Below, piece by piece: positions 1 through 10,000 of a stretch of 64,000 bases of DNA. The DNA comes from Fulvia fulva (Eukaryota > Ascomycota > Dothideomycetes > Mycosphaerellales > Mycosphaerellaceae). Location of the stretch: positions 4,588,001 to 4,652,000 of the forward strand of contig NC_063017.1 in the NCBI RefSeq assembly GCF_020509005.1. Reading direction: 5' to 3'. Position 1 is the stretch's first letter, and the number at the start of each line of letters is the position of its first letter. The translations under genes were made by a program, and so were the position numbers. Under the pieces are notes generated by a model. The model was given only the letters and a program-made list of their open reading frames with translations, did no database searches and was not told the origin of the DNA.

Positions 1-823
1 GAGAGGAGCATCATCGTCGTCTATCAACTTTTCCGCATCGATGCTGGCGTGGACTTGTAAAATCGATGGACGAGCTCGTACAGCGACAAGTCACAACGAT
101 TGGTCGCGTGGAGAAGGAGGTGTTGTTGTTTTCGCTTGGGCCAGCAGAACCACAAGGTTCCAGTTTCAGACCCTGCCGTGCCTGCCATGCCGGCACTTAA
201 CCGAGTCCGTGCCTCATGCCGAGCATGTCCAACCAAGATCAGCGAAGAAATGGTCAGGCGAACCGTTGAAAGCTGCAGTGAAGATACAGACTCGCTTGTG
301 TCATAGATTGTTCGCATCTTTCGTGGACGCCTCAACACGCAGTCCTGAGGAAGTATCTTGCACGCCCTCCAAACCGGGAAAGCGCGTTGAACACAGCCGC
401 TACGCGCTAGCCGCCGCGGGCAGGGGTAGGCACGCGATCTAATTGATGGCTACCTAGGTACTCCACATGAAGGGAAAGCTGATTTGGCATTGCGGACCTC
501 CAATTCCACGTCCACTACTGCCATTGCCACTGCCACCTCCTTCGTGCCATACGGTACGGGCAACTCCCCCCGTACCTGCCTTTCACTTCATGTTCGCGCC
601 TTGACGGTCTGCGAACCTCCAGAGCAGCAGCATTGAGGCTTAGGAGTTCCGAGGCAGGTGGCAGGAGTCGAGCGACAGGCGCATACCAAACAGGACCCTG
701 GCTTTCCTATACTAAACATTCATCCTCCATACATGCCATACAGCACACACCGGTACAGCATACAGCATACAGCATACAGCATACAGCATTGGAGCATACA
801 ACATTGGAGCACCGATATCCAAC
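1..823. other. left edge, upstream of the RA-PH gene
   Basis: No gene could be supported here. Open frames are short, overlap on both strands and lack recognisable domains. The right part is the probable promoter and 5' leader of the gene starting at 824. It includes a CT/CA-rich stretch and a five-copy heptamer repeat at 754-788. Confidence 0.5.
754..788 (+). repeat. five-copy heptamer repeat in a 5' leader
   Basis: TACAGCA is repeated five times in perfect tandem, ending 35 bases before the start codon at 824. The flanks carry further ACAGCA- and ATACA-like pieces, so the array may have been longer. It probably lies in the 5' UTR or core promoter of the RA-PH protein gene. Any regulatory role is unknown. 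Confidence 0.9.
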
Positions 824-3628
824 ATGGGCGACACATCATCACCACAGACGCCCTCGCGCTACAAGTCGCAACGACGAAAGCAAGCATCGGTAGATGAAGC
901 AGAGCCACTTCCTGCCACCACAGACGATGCTGGCATTGTCAGAAGCAGGTCAAGATACCACCGGAATCCCACAGACTCTACGACTTCGCCACCGGACACT
1001 TTACGACCAGCATCCCAGGAGCAGCGCAATGATGTGCCCTCGAGGTACCACTCTACGCACCGAGCATCTTCGATGAAGCCCATGTACCAGACACAGGTCG
1101 TCGAGACGCCGGGACAGCATCGCAGGATGAGCGGGAACAACAGAGGTAAACATGAAGCACAAGCGACAGCTCCAGTAGAGTCAGGTGCGAACGACCCCGG
1201 GGGAAGTCTTAGCGGTGACGAGTTGAGGCTTCAGACAAGCAACGATAGTAGACATCGCTTGCCTGAAAGCAGTAGCGGCAACAGAATTGTCAGCCCGCCT
1301 GGACATGTATTCTCGTCGCCCCAGCGACCACCATTCCTTTCCACGCCATCGGGCGAGTTGTTTCCACCACCCAGGCCTGTTCCCCCACTCAGGAACGATG
1401 GTCCTCCAATGTCCAGCGAAATCCGCGCGACGAAGAGCATGGGTAACCTTTCGAAATATGGAGACGCAGGCGAAGAACCACATTGCTTCTCAGGCTGGTT
1501 CAAGAAGCGCAAAAAGAAAGAACTAGTGGCTACATCAGAGAGGGAATTCCCCAATGCACGACCAAAGACTGCAAAAGAAGACCGTACAATCCGGCCTGGC
1601 GGAGGTGGAATTGTGCCTGGTACAGATGCTCCTGTGTCAGCGATCAACGCAGGCGATCGGAGGGTGCTATTGGAGTGCGGCAAATCGAAGATGTTCTTTC
1701 CATTCGGCCCAGATACGACGTCTGCAGACCTGATCAAGAGCGCGGCGACGTGCATGCCAGAGAAGATCGACGTCAGGTCGGTGATCATGCTGGAATACTT
1801 TGGCACAGTTGGAATAGAGCGACCAATTCGCAGGTATGAGCGGATTCGCGACGTGATGAATAGTTGGGATCATGATCGGCAGAACAGCTTGATCCTCCTG
1901 GATCCCGGTACTGGAAGCGTAGAGACAGAATTAACCAGAGCTGGTGTGCCAGCACAAGAGCCGAGCCAGAAAACTTGGTACATGCTGTATTCACAAAAGC
2001 CTGGCAAGTGGGAGAAACGCTATATCACACTGCGTGGTAATGGTAATGGGCAGCTGGTGCAGTCGAAAGACCCCGATATGGAGCCGGAGCAAATGACTCA
2101 CGTCTGCCTCCTTAGCGACTTCGACATCTACACGCCTACTAAGGATAAGGCCAAGAAGAAGTTTAAGCCCCCGAAGGCGCGTTGTTTTGCAATCAAGAGC
2201 CAGCAGAAGCCTGCTTTGTTCGAGGAAATCACAGACTACGTCCATCTGTTCTCGACTGGAGATCAGAAGACCGCCGACGACTTTCACCAAGTCGTGCAGG
2301 CGTGGCGGAGCTGGTATCTCGTGAATGTCATGGGCGACGGCAAGCCGTCCGGGAGTCGCGTGGTCAGTAACGAGCAGAAAAAAGTGCATCTGGTGAAGGG
2401 ATCAATGGACTCGCATTACCAGATTGGTTCATTCGGGTCACTGATGGGCGAAAATTCGTTCGATCGGGTTGATGAAAGCAGTGGCTTCGCCAAGTCATCA
2501 AACCAATTCGATGTGAACGTATCACCGGAACGCAGAACATCGACAGTCAAACATCAGCATCCGCCAGTCGCTCTCAACAAGAAGCCTATGTTGGCAGAGA
2601 ACGAACCTCTTGGCAATCTTGCAAGGAAAACGTCCGTGAACAACAGACGTTCATCGATGGATCAGAAGAGTCCGGCAACATCCGACTTCAAGGATACCGG
2701 GCTGCTTGGTAGGAACTACTCACAACGACGCAAGGACAACGAAGCGCGAGATGCACAACAACAGCAACCCTTCACAGGAGGATTACTTGGTGGTGACGAC
2801 GGCATGCGAAGACAGACCTCAGTTCGGAAGCCTACCACCAGCGCAGGTGAGATGAAGCGATCGAGCAGTACACGCGATAATGGCCGGAACGGCGGTCATG
2901 CTCGAGGTGGTAGTATCGACCTTCCCAGATCAGGATCAAGGCGAGAGCCGGCGAACCCACTGGTCGATCTGAGACCGACATTCCGCGAGCCAGTCCAACA
3001 CTCAAGGAAAGGCAAAGGATACAAACCAGACACGATTGGCGCGGGCGGTTTGATCGAAAGCGCGACCTCACCGGAAGATCCGCTCAACATTCCCAACCAG
3101 ACCGTCTTCCGAAACACTAGTGGTCAACATGGTGGCCAGAGCAGTTCTGGTTTGGTTGATCTCACACCGCAGCACCGTGAGCCGATCCATCACAGCAGAA
3201 CAGGCAAAGGGTACCAAGTCGGAACTAGTACCGCTGCCTTGGTAAATCATGCGACAGCTTCGCGGGAACCTCTCGGCATCCCGCAGAGCAACAATTTTCG
3301 CAGCATCAACGCAATGCCAGAGGGTCGTACGCCTTCAGGTTCGGCACAGCCAACACACAGTCGCCCGGATGACGGACTCACTAGTGGTGGTCTGCTCGGT
3401 CAGCTGGAGAAGAGACAAGGCTGGGGGACTTCGACAAAGGGTCGAGGCGTGATTGACGGCAGCCATGCAGGTGGCAAGACGTTGCTGAATTTCGAGGGTG
3501 ATAGCGAGTTCGTGAAAGGCAGTCTCCTTAAGCAGGTAGAAAGGGCGCAGGGAGGACCGGTGCCGGCGCCGGTCATAGATCGAGAGAAGAGGCATGAGAG
3601 GAAGATAAAAGTTGGCGAGCGATATTGA
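824..3628 (+). CDS. RA and PH domain protein, single exon
   Basis: Encodes 934 aa without an intron. Residues about 277-365 look like a Ras-association (RA) fold. Residues about 380-500 form a pleckstrin homology (PH) domain containing WYMLYSQKPGKWEKRYITLR and a C-terminal W of the AWRSW type. An RA domain directly followed by a PH domain is the arrangement of the Grb7/Mig10/RIAM group, and fungal proteins of this kind are thought to link small GTPases and membrane lipids to polarity. The rest is low-complexity Ser/Pro/Arg-rich sequence. The C-terminal third holds two copies of a roughly 50-residue unit, each with LVDL, a REP-QHSR/HHSR core and GKGY. The ATG at 824 has A at -3. Family placement is confident, but exact function is not known from sequence. 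Confidence 0.85.
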   Translation: MGDTSSPQTPSRYKSQRRKQASVDEAEPLPATTDDAGIVRSRSRYHRNPTDSTTSPPDTLRPASQEQRNDVPSRYHSTHRASSMKPMYQTQVVETPGQHRRMSGNNRGKHEAQATAPVESGANDPGGSLSGDELRLQTSNDSRHRLPESSSGNRIVSPPGHVFSSPQRPPFLSTPSGELFPPPRPVPPLRNDGPPMSSEIRATKSMGNLSKYGDAGEEPHCFSGWFKKRKKKELVATSEREFPNARPKTAKEDRTIRPGGGGIVPGTDAPVSAINAGDRRVLLECGKSKMFFPFGPDTTSADLIKSAATCMPEKIDVRSVIMLEYFGTVGIERPIRRYERIRDVMNSWDHDRQNSLILLDPGTGSVETELTRAGVPAQEPSQKTWYMLYSQKPGKWEKRYITLRGNGNGQLVQSKDPDMEPEQMTHVCLLSDFDIYTPTKDKAKKKFKPPKARCFAIKSQQKPALFEEITDYVHLFSTGDQKTADDFHQVVQAWRSWYLVNVMGDGKPSGSRVVSNEQKKVHLVKGSMDSHYQIGSFGSLMGENSFDRVDESSGFAKSSNQFDVNVSPERRTSTVKHQHPPVALNKKPMLAENEPLGNLARKTSVNNRRSSMDQKSPATSDFKDTGLLGRNYSQRRKDNEARDAQQQQPFTGGLLGGDDGMRRQTSVRKPTTSAGEMKRSSSTRDNGRNGGHARGGSIDLPRSGSRREPANPLVDLRPTFREPVQHSRKGKGYKPDTIGAGGLIESATSPEDPLNIPNQTVFRNTSGQHGGQSSSGLVDLTPQHREPIHHSRTGKGYQVGTSTAALVNHATASREPLGIPQSNNFRSINAMPEGRTPSGSAQPTHSRPDDGLTSGGLLGQLEKRQGWGTSTKGRGVIDGSHAGGKTLLNFEGDSEFVKGSLLKQVERAQGGPVPAPVIDREKRHERKIKVGERY

Positions 3629-4500
3629 TACCCCAGAGACAGTTCTTTGTGACGGCAGACGCAGCAGCGAAAGCATTTCGTGTACGAGCAGACGGCAGTA
3701 TTCGTAGCATTAGCATCAGTAACGGCAGCAGCAGGCCCCTTGGTGGCCATGAAGAGATTGATAATGCCTTGATGAGTGAGGCTTGATCCATCTGACGTTC
3801 GAACACGCAGACCAAGCACTGTCTTGCCGGGGTCTCAATCCGCAGAAAGAGCTCAGGCCAAACATACGGGTGATGTCGGCATCACCCCAATTGGGAGCTG
3901 CCGCTGTTGCACCAGCCCAGTTAAGGAACTCCGCTCCAGTCATTAGTCAGTCGCCAGAAAGCTCCTCCGCTATACAATGACGCTGTACATCTCTTCACAC
4001 CAACCACATGACATCGAAGCTAGAGATGCGGCTTGCAGCCACAAAAGCCAGTCAACCTTCTAGATGCTGTTCCCTCGGCACACCTCAGCAAGCGCGAGAA
4101 CGGCAGGACAGACGATGTGTGATGGTGGGCTGACGGCACAGCGGCATGATCGACGTGCGGAAGAGCTTCGCGACTCTTATCTGGAGGTACTGCTGCATCC
4201 TGTCGTGACTTCTTCGCAGCGTCTTACCTGTGGTACCTCAGAGAAGGTACACGTCGTAGGTTCCGCTGATCAGTGTTGAACTTGGCGCTTTCCGTCTTCA
4301 TCTTCATCGCCACTGCGGGCATTGCTCTTGTGTCCCGATTTCGTTCTTGTTACCCACCTACCACTCCTACATCCTTGCCTCTGCGTTCATGCGGAGTTGA
4401 GAGTACTGCCTCATTGGGAAGCTCCACCAACGACGTCCACGTCTTCAGCCCTGGTCAGAAAGAATATATACCCACCAGCGGTGGCGACAGCCAGTCGAAG
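3629..4500. other. intergenic region
   Basis: Terminator region of the RA-PH gene followed by the upstream region of the gene starting at 4501. The frame of that next gene is open upstream to 4273, but only from a GTG codon, so it is treated as leader sequence. No other gene is seen. Confidence 0.5.
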
Positions 4501-5226
4501 ATGGCAGCGCACCTGTTCTACTTCCCACCACCCATACCACCAGGCTACTTCGCAAAGAAACGAACCCAGTCAATGCCATTGCCACAGCCTCCCCAGACCT
4601 TGATCGACGTAACAACGGACAACAGCACCACTATGGATTCCAGCAACCGCAACGACAGCTTCTCAAGCAACGGCTCCCAGTCCCCAACAACAAACGCAAG
4701 CCACGATGCAGCAAGAGGCAACAGTGCCCTAGCCGCACATCGAAACCCTAGAATCTTCAACGCAGCACCCAACGTCCGAACCCGCAGCATAGGCGGCTTC
4801 GGCAACTCCAGCGTTGTCTTTGAACGAGACGCCCCTCCCACCGACGACGACGTGATAATAGTAACCGTCCGCCTCAGCAACAACTTCCGCAAATCCTCCA
4901 TCGACGGCGCCTCAGACCTCCCCAGCCGGTAACGTTTCCCCCTTCCCCTCTCCCACCTCTCTTACTGACCCCCTCCCAGCCCGCCAGCCAGGTCCTTCTT
5001 CCGCCGGATCTCAACCCGCATGAGCGACAACTGGGACACAGCAGCAGAGAAGGAGCAAAGGTACAAGGCAATCAAGATGCCCAGGGGCGAGTACAAACGG
5101 CACTTTGCGAGGGATCGGGAAGGGAATTATGCAGGCACGGAACCGGAGAGGGAGTGGGATGAGGAGGAGGTGATGAGGGAGTATGCGGCTTATCAGGAGG
5201 TGCCGTTGCATACGATTTTGTGTTGA
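4501..5226 (+). CDS. unknown small protein, two exons
   Basis: Exons 4501-4928 and 4980-5226 flank a 51-base intron (GTAACG donor, CCTCCCAG acceptor). The frame joins exactly and gives about 224 aa. The first ATG in frame is 4501, with A at -3. The N-terminal half is proline- and serine-rich with no fold visible. The C-terminal half, entirely in exon 2, is highly charged (MSDNWDTAAEKEQRYKAIK, then an RDREG-NYAGTEPEREWDEEE stretch) and looks like the conserved part. I do not recognise a named domain. It may be a conserved fungal protein of unknown function. The exon model is well supported by splice signals and phase. Confidence 0.7.
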
Positions 5227-6082
5227 CATTATGGCCGCTCTAGGAGTGTGGGGCGAAGGCAGAGGAGGGAGGGGGTTGTGGGGTGAGGGGTAGGAGGTGG
5301 TGAGGAGATAGTAAGAAGGCAGGAGGAGACAAGGGAAGGGACCTCCCCTGCAGCTGTACTGTAGAACACACAGTTCATCAAGCTCATTTTGACAGCAGGC
5401 ACATGCCTACAGTACCCGTTCTCGGCACCAAACGGCTTGCTTCCTTGTGCTTCGCGTCTCGCGTCTCGCGTCTTCGAGTCTCATTATGCAGCCACATGTC
5501 CCCCCCGGAGAGCCGACAGAACGACACAAAAGAATCTTTTCTCCGAAGCCGACTCTCTTTCTCCTTACCCCAAGAACACGGACTGTGGTGGTGGCCGCAG
5601 TGATCGAATGCGCTGCCATCACAGCCTACTGCTGCCGCTGCCACGGTCCGCAATAAATAAAACTGCAGGAGAGGGTGAACGTGCTCTCTCTTGTTTTGCG
5701 GTTAATAGGATGGGTGTGAAAGTTGTTGGCAGGGCAGATGTTCGAGTGACTGTTATCGTTGTCTTGTGGCAAGGCTTGTGGGTGGCCTTTATGTATGTTC
5801 TGTGATGGTGTTGTTCAAAGTTCTTCATATGGCGACTAACACGGAGCTGGAGATGGCGTCTGTGGTAAGCAGAAGATGGTGTATCATGACCGCGATACCA
5901 GATAGCAATATGATGGTGTCTTTGATTTCTGAAGAGTGCCAGTGACGGATCATTCCCATGTGGATCGCTTCACAGCTCGAGACCTAGGCCGTTACTTGAG
6001 CATGCCGCTGTGATTATCGTGTTCCCGAAAACGGAGTCGATACTGTAGACTGTAGTGGATGGGTTGTTGAGCATGTCGATGG
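5227..6082. other. intergenic region between convergent genes
   Basis: This is the 3' flank of the small gene ending at 5226 (plus strand) and of the three-exon gene ending at 6083 (minus strand). GC-rich purine tracts lie at 5240-5340. Overlapping short open frames on both strands around 5390-5830 show no domain or conservation that I can recognise. Confidence 0.5.
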
Positions 6083-6612
6083 CTAGTCTGATTCGTCCTT
6101 GGATGCTTGTCTCGACCTCTCATAGTCCTGTTCGTACATGCGCCAAACATGGGCATCCCTCTCTCCCTTCTTCCTGATGCGCATAAACTTTTCATGCGCG
6201 ATCAAGCGTCTATCGGCTTCGACAATCGAACCAAAAGTCATGCCACTCATCTGCAGGAAGCTGGTCGAAAAGTCAACCAGAATCATATCGCATGCCAAGA
6301 CCAGCAGAGCGATGGACGTACACTTTCATCTGTACTGTGAGACCTCGATAGACTGGGCTGAACATGTAGCCACAGCCGGCGGCGACGAATGAGAACAGAC
6401 CCCACTATGGCACAGCGTCAGCCATGCTCTGCGAAAAGCCTCTCTGTTTGCCACGTGCAGGCCACACCTCGCACACCGCCGTGGAAACATTGCTATCTCC
6501 GTGTTGCTGTCGGCGGACTTACTTTGCACGCCCCGACGGCTGCTCCCCTCGCGGCCACCCAAGATGCCTCGTTGATCTCTTCGTCGTGGGTCAGGCTGCC
6601 ATGCTTCCGCAT
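6083..6612 (-). CDS. Rcf2-like small membrane protein, three exons
   Basis: Exons on the minus strand are 6612-6523, 6404-6322 and 6260-6083. Introns are 118 and 61 bases (GTAAGT and GTACGT donors, ATAG and CCAG acceptors). Joined, they give 116 aa in one frame. Exon 1 starts MRKHGSLTHDEEINEASWVA. Two membrane segments follow: GLFSFVAAGCGYMF and a FLQMSGMTFGSIVEADRRL stretch. The pattern of a small-residue TM helix, a short loop, then FL-x-SG-TFG-I-x-AD-R matches the N-terminal part of fungal Rcf2/HIG1-type respiratory supercomplex factors as I know them. The tail is charged and soluble. The gene model is well supported; the family assignment is inference. It is divergent from the YCF1-type gene, which starts 390 bases away. 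Confidence 0.65.
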
Positions 6613-7002
6613 TCTCGTCGTCGCGTCACATCGGACAAAGGATGTCGATGCGATTCCAGATGTCAACCGTGACGTCTGAACGACAACTTTGGAAATGCAC
6701 TATGTTGAGCTCTGACCAATCGATGACGGTGTGACGGTGTGTATACGTGCCGAGACTCCGCTAGAAGTGAAAGCTTATGGAGCAAGGCGAGAAGGTGAAG
6801 GAAGTAATGATGAAGGCGCGTCTGCATGTCGCCCGGGCTAGCACTACGTAGTCTTACTTAGCACTTTGTTTCTCTTCCTCTCCGCAACCTCAACCTCATC
6901 TCCAACCCTACCGACGCCGACTCTACCACCCGCCTCGACTTCACCGCTGCCTTCAGTTCCCTCTCCCGGAACAGAGGAAGCTCGGCCGACCCTGTCCGCT
7001 CC
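6613..7002. promoter_or_regulatory. shared divergent promoter region
   Basis: 390 bases separate the starts of the Rcf2-like gene (minus) and the YCF1-type transporter (plus). The segment next to the transporter, 6880-6990, is CT-rich, as is common just upstream of fungal start codons. No specific operator was identified. Confidence 0.4.
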
Positions 7003-10000
7003 ATGTCAATGAGCACCCAGCAGATCGTCTTCGGCCACCACCTGAGCGAGTCCGGCAGCAAATTCCCGACCTATCTATCAGCGACAAAGCACGTCGCGCA
7101 GCCGCTATGCGGTAATAGCGAGGGATGGGGACCGCTCAGTCCCATACGATATGACTTCACGCCGTGTTTCCTGGACATGTGGATCGTCGTGGTGGGAGCA
7201 TGGGGCATTCTGGCAGGAGCAGGCGCACTGTGGTGGCTATACAAGAAGAACACTCCGCTGCCCGTGGCGCAGAACTGGCATTTCTACACGAAGCTGGCGG
7301 TGGTGGGCATGATAGCGGCTTTGACTGCGGCGCAGGCTGGACTACAAATCTATCTGCTTGGTGGCAATATCTGGTTTCAAGACTTCAGGTTCTGCACAAC
7401 CGTCATTCAGCTCATCAGTCTGGTAGTTGTGGGATGGGCACAATATGCTGAGCATTGGCGGCTGCGCTATCCGCATGCTGTTGTGTTGGTGTACTGGCTG
7501 CTATATGTGATCGCCCATGCGGTGAAGCTGCGGTCTCTGGTCTCGCAGCAGACCCACAAGCTGCATCTGGCATACTTCGTGGTCTTCACCGTGAACATGG
7601 CGTTGGCAGTGGCAGAGTTCATCCTGGAATGGCTGGTGCAGAAGAAGGTCTCAGCGTACGAGGCATTGGGTGACGAGGACGAGTGCCCGCTGGAATACGC
7701 AGACATCTTCTCGAAGCTTACCTTCTCATGGATGACACCAATCATGAAGTACGGCTACAAGGAGTATCTCACACAGGATGACCTCTGGAACCTCCGCAAA
7801 CGCGACACTACTCGTGCTACGGCCGGGGACTTCGAGGAAGCTTGGGAGCAGCAGTTGGAGAAGAAGAAGCCCAGTCTGTGGATCGCAATGTTCAGCGCGT
7901 TTGGAGGCCCTTACCTATCAGGTGCTGTCATCAAGACTATGTCAGATTGTCTGGCTTTTGTACAGCCACAGCTTCTACGCTTTCTGATCTCCTTCGTGGA
8001 TTCGTACAGGCCAGGCAATGTGCCAGAGCCACCCATCAAGGGTGCCGCCATTGCACTAGCCATGTTCGTGACTTCTGTCGCTCAGACTGCCTGCTTGCAC
8101 CAATACTTCCAGCGTGCTTTTGAGACTGGCATGAGGATCAAGAGTGCTTTGACCGCGACCATCTATGCCAAGTCTATGAGACTAAGTAACGAGGGTCGTG
8201 CATCGAAGAGCACTGGAGATATCGTCAACTACATGGCCGTGGACACTCAACGCCTTCAGGATCTTGCACAATACGGCCAACAACTTTGGTCGGCGCCACT
8301 GCAGATCACGCTGTGCCTGCTCTCTCTGTATCAGCTCGTTGGACCCAGCATGTTTGCTGGTCTTGGTGTCATGCTGCTCATGATTCCGATCAATGGCGCC
8401 ATTGCGAAGATTTCCAAGACTCTGCAGAAACGCCAGATGAAGAACAAGGACGCCAGGACACGACTCATGACTGAGATACTCAACAACATGAAGTCCATCA
8501 AGCTGTATGCGTGGACCATGGCATTCATGGACAAGCTCAATGTCATCCGAAACGATCAGGAGTTACACACCCTACGCAAAATTGGTGGCGTCACAGCTGT
8601 TGCCAACTTCACGTGGAACACGACCCCTTTCTTGGTCTCCTGCTCGACATTTGCTGTGTTCGTAGCAACAACGGACAAGCCACTGTCTACCGAAATCGTG
8701 TTTCCAGCCCTCACTCTGTTCAACCTGCTGGGCTTCCCGCTTGCTGTACTGCCTATGGTCATAACTGCCATCATCGAGGCTTCCGTGGCTGTCAATCGTC
8801 TCACAAGCTTCTTTGTCGCTCCAGAGCTTCAGCCTGACGCAGTGCTACGCGGTGACTCTGTTGAAAATGGAGAAGAATCTGTGCGCATTCGCGATGCCAC
8901 TTTCACCTGGAACAAAGACGAGCCGCGCAACGTTTTGCACGACATCAGCTTCACAGCACACAAGGGCGAACTCTCTTGCATTGTGGGTCGAGTAGGCGCT
9001 GGCAAATCAAGTCTTATGCAGACCATGCTTGGTGACTTGTACAAGACCAAGGGTGAGGTCGTCATGCGTGGTAGCGTGGCCTATGTTGCGCAAAGCTCTT
9101 GGGTCATGAATGCCAGCGTACGCGAGAACATTGTGTTTGGTCATCGCTGGGATCCGCAGTTCTACGAACGTACGATCACCGCCTGTGCACTCAAGGACGA
9201 CTTCACCAGTCTGCCCGACGGCGATCAAACCGAAGTTGGCGAACGAGGAATTTCACTCTCTGGTGGACAGAAAGCTCGATTGACCTTGGCGCGTGCGGTA
9301 TATGCCAGAGCTGACATCTACTTGTTGGACGATGTCCTCAGTGCTGTCGATCAACATGTCGGCAGGCACCTCATCGACAATGTGCTTGGTCCAAAAGGTC
9401 TGCTCGCGGGCAAGACACGGATTCTGGCCACCAACTCTATTCCGGTCTTGATGGAAGCACACTTCATTGTGCTTCTACGCGAAGGAAAGATCATTGAGAG
9501 AGGCACATACGAGCAGCTCATTGCTATGAAAGGAGAGATTGCGCAGTTGATCAAGACTTCAACCAATGAAGATCAGATGGAGGAGACGAGCGATGCCACT
9601 AGCCCTTCGTCACAGAGCACTGTCTACGTTCCTGAAAATCCTGAAGACCCCGAGGAGATGGACGAAGCTGAAGATGGCCTGACACAGCTCGCACCCATAA
9701 AACCAAATGGCGGTGCTCCGGCCCGAAAAGATAGCAACCTCACCCTTCGACGCGCCTCAACAGTCTCGTTCCGCGGGCCGCGCGGCAAGGCGAATGACGA
9801 AGAGGAGAACAAAGGCAACATGAAGTCGAAGCAGAGTAAGGAGTTCTCTGAGCAGGGCAAAGTCAAATGGGACGTCTACAAGGAGTACGCAAAGACGAGC
9901 AACATCTGGGCGGTTTCCATATATCTTTTGACCCTGATTGCCGCCAAAACGGGAGAAATCGGTAAGTGCCTCTTCGGAGACTACACCGAGCTGCACCGCG

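Noticed and set aside
4273..4500. An N-terminal extension of the small two-exon gene that would add a hydrophobic segment resembling a signal peptide
   Set aside because: It can only begin with a GTG codon. No ATG is in frame before 4501, so it is treated as leader sequence.
6326..6562. A minus-strand frame of 78 codons overlapping the Rcf2-like gene
   Set aside because: It crosses exon 1 and intron 1 of the three-exon gene in the wrong frame.
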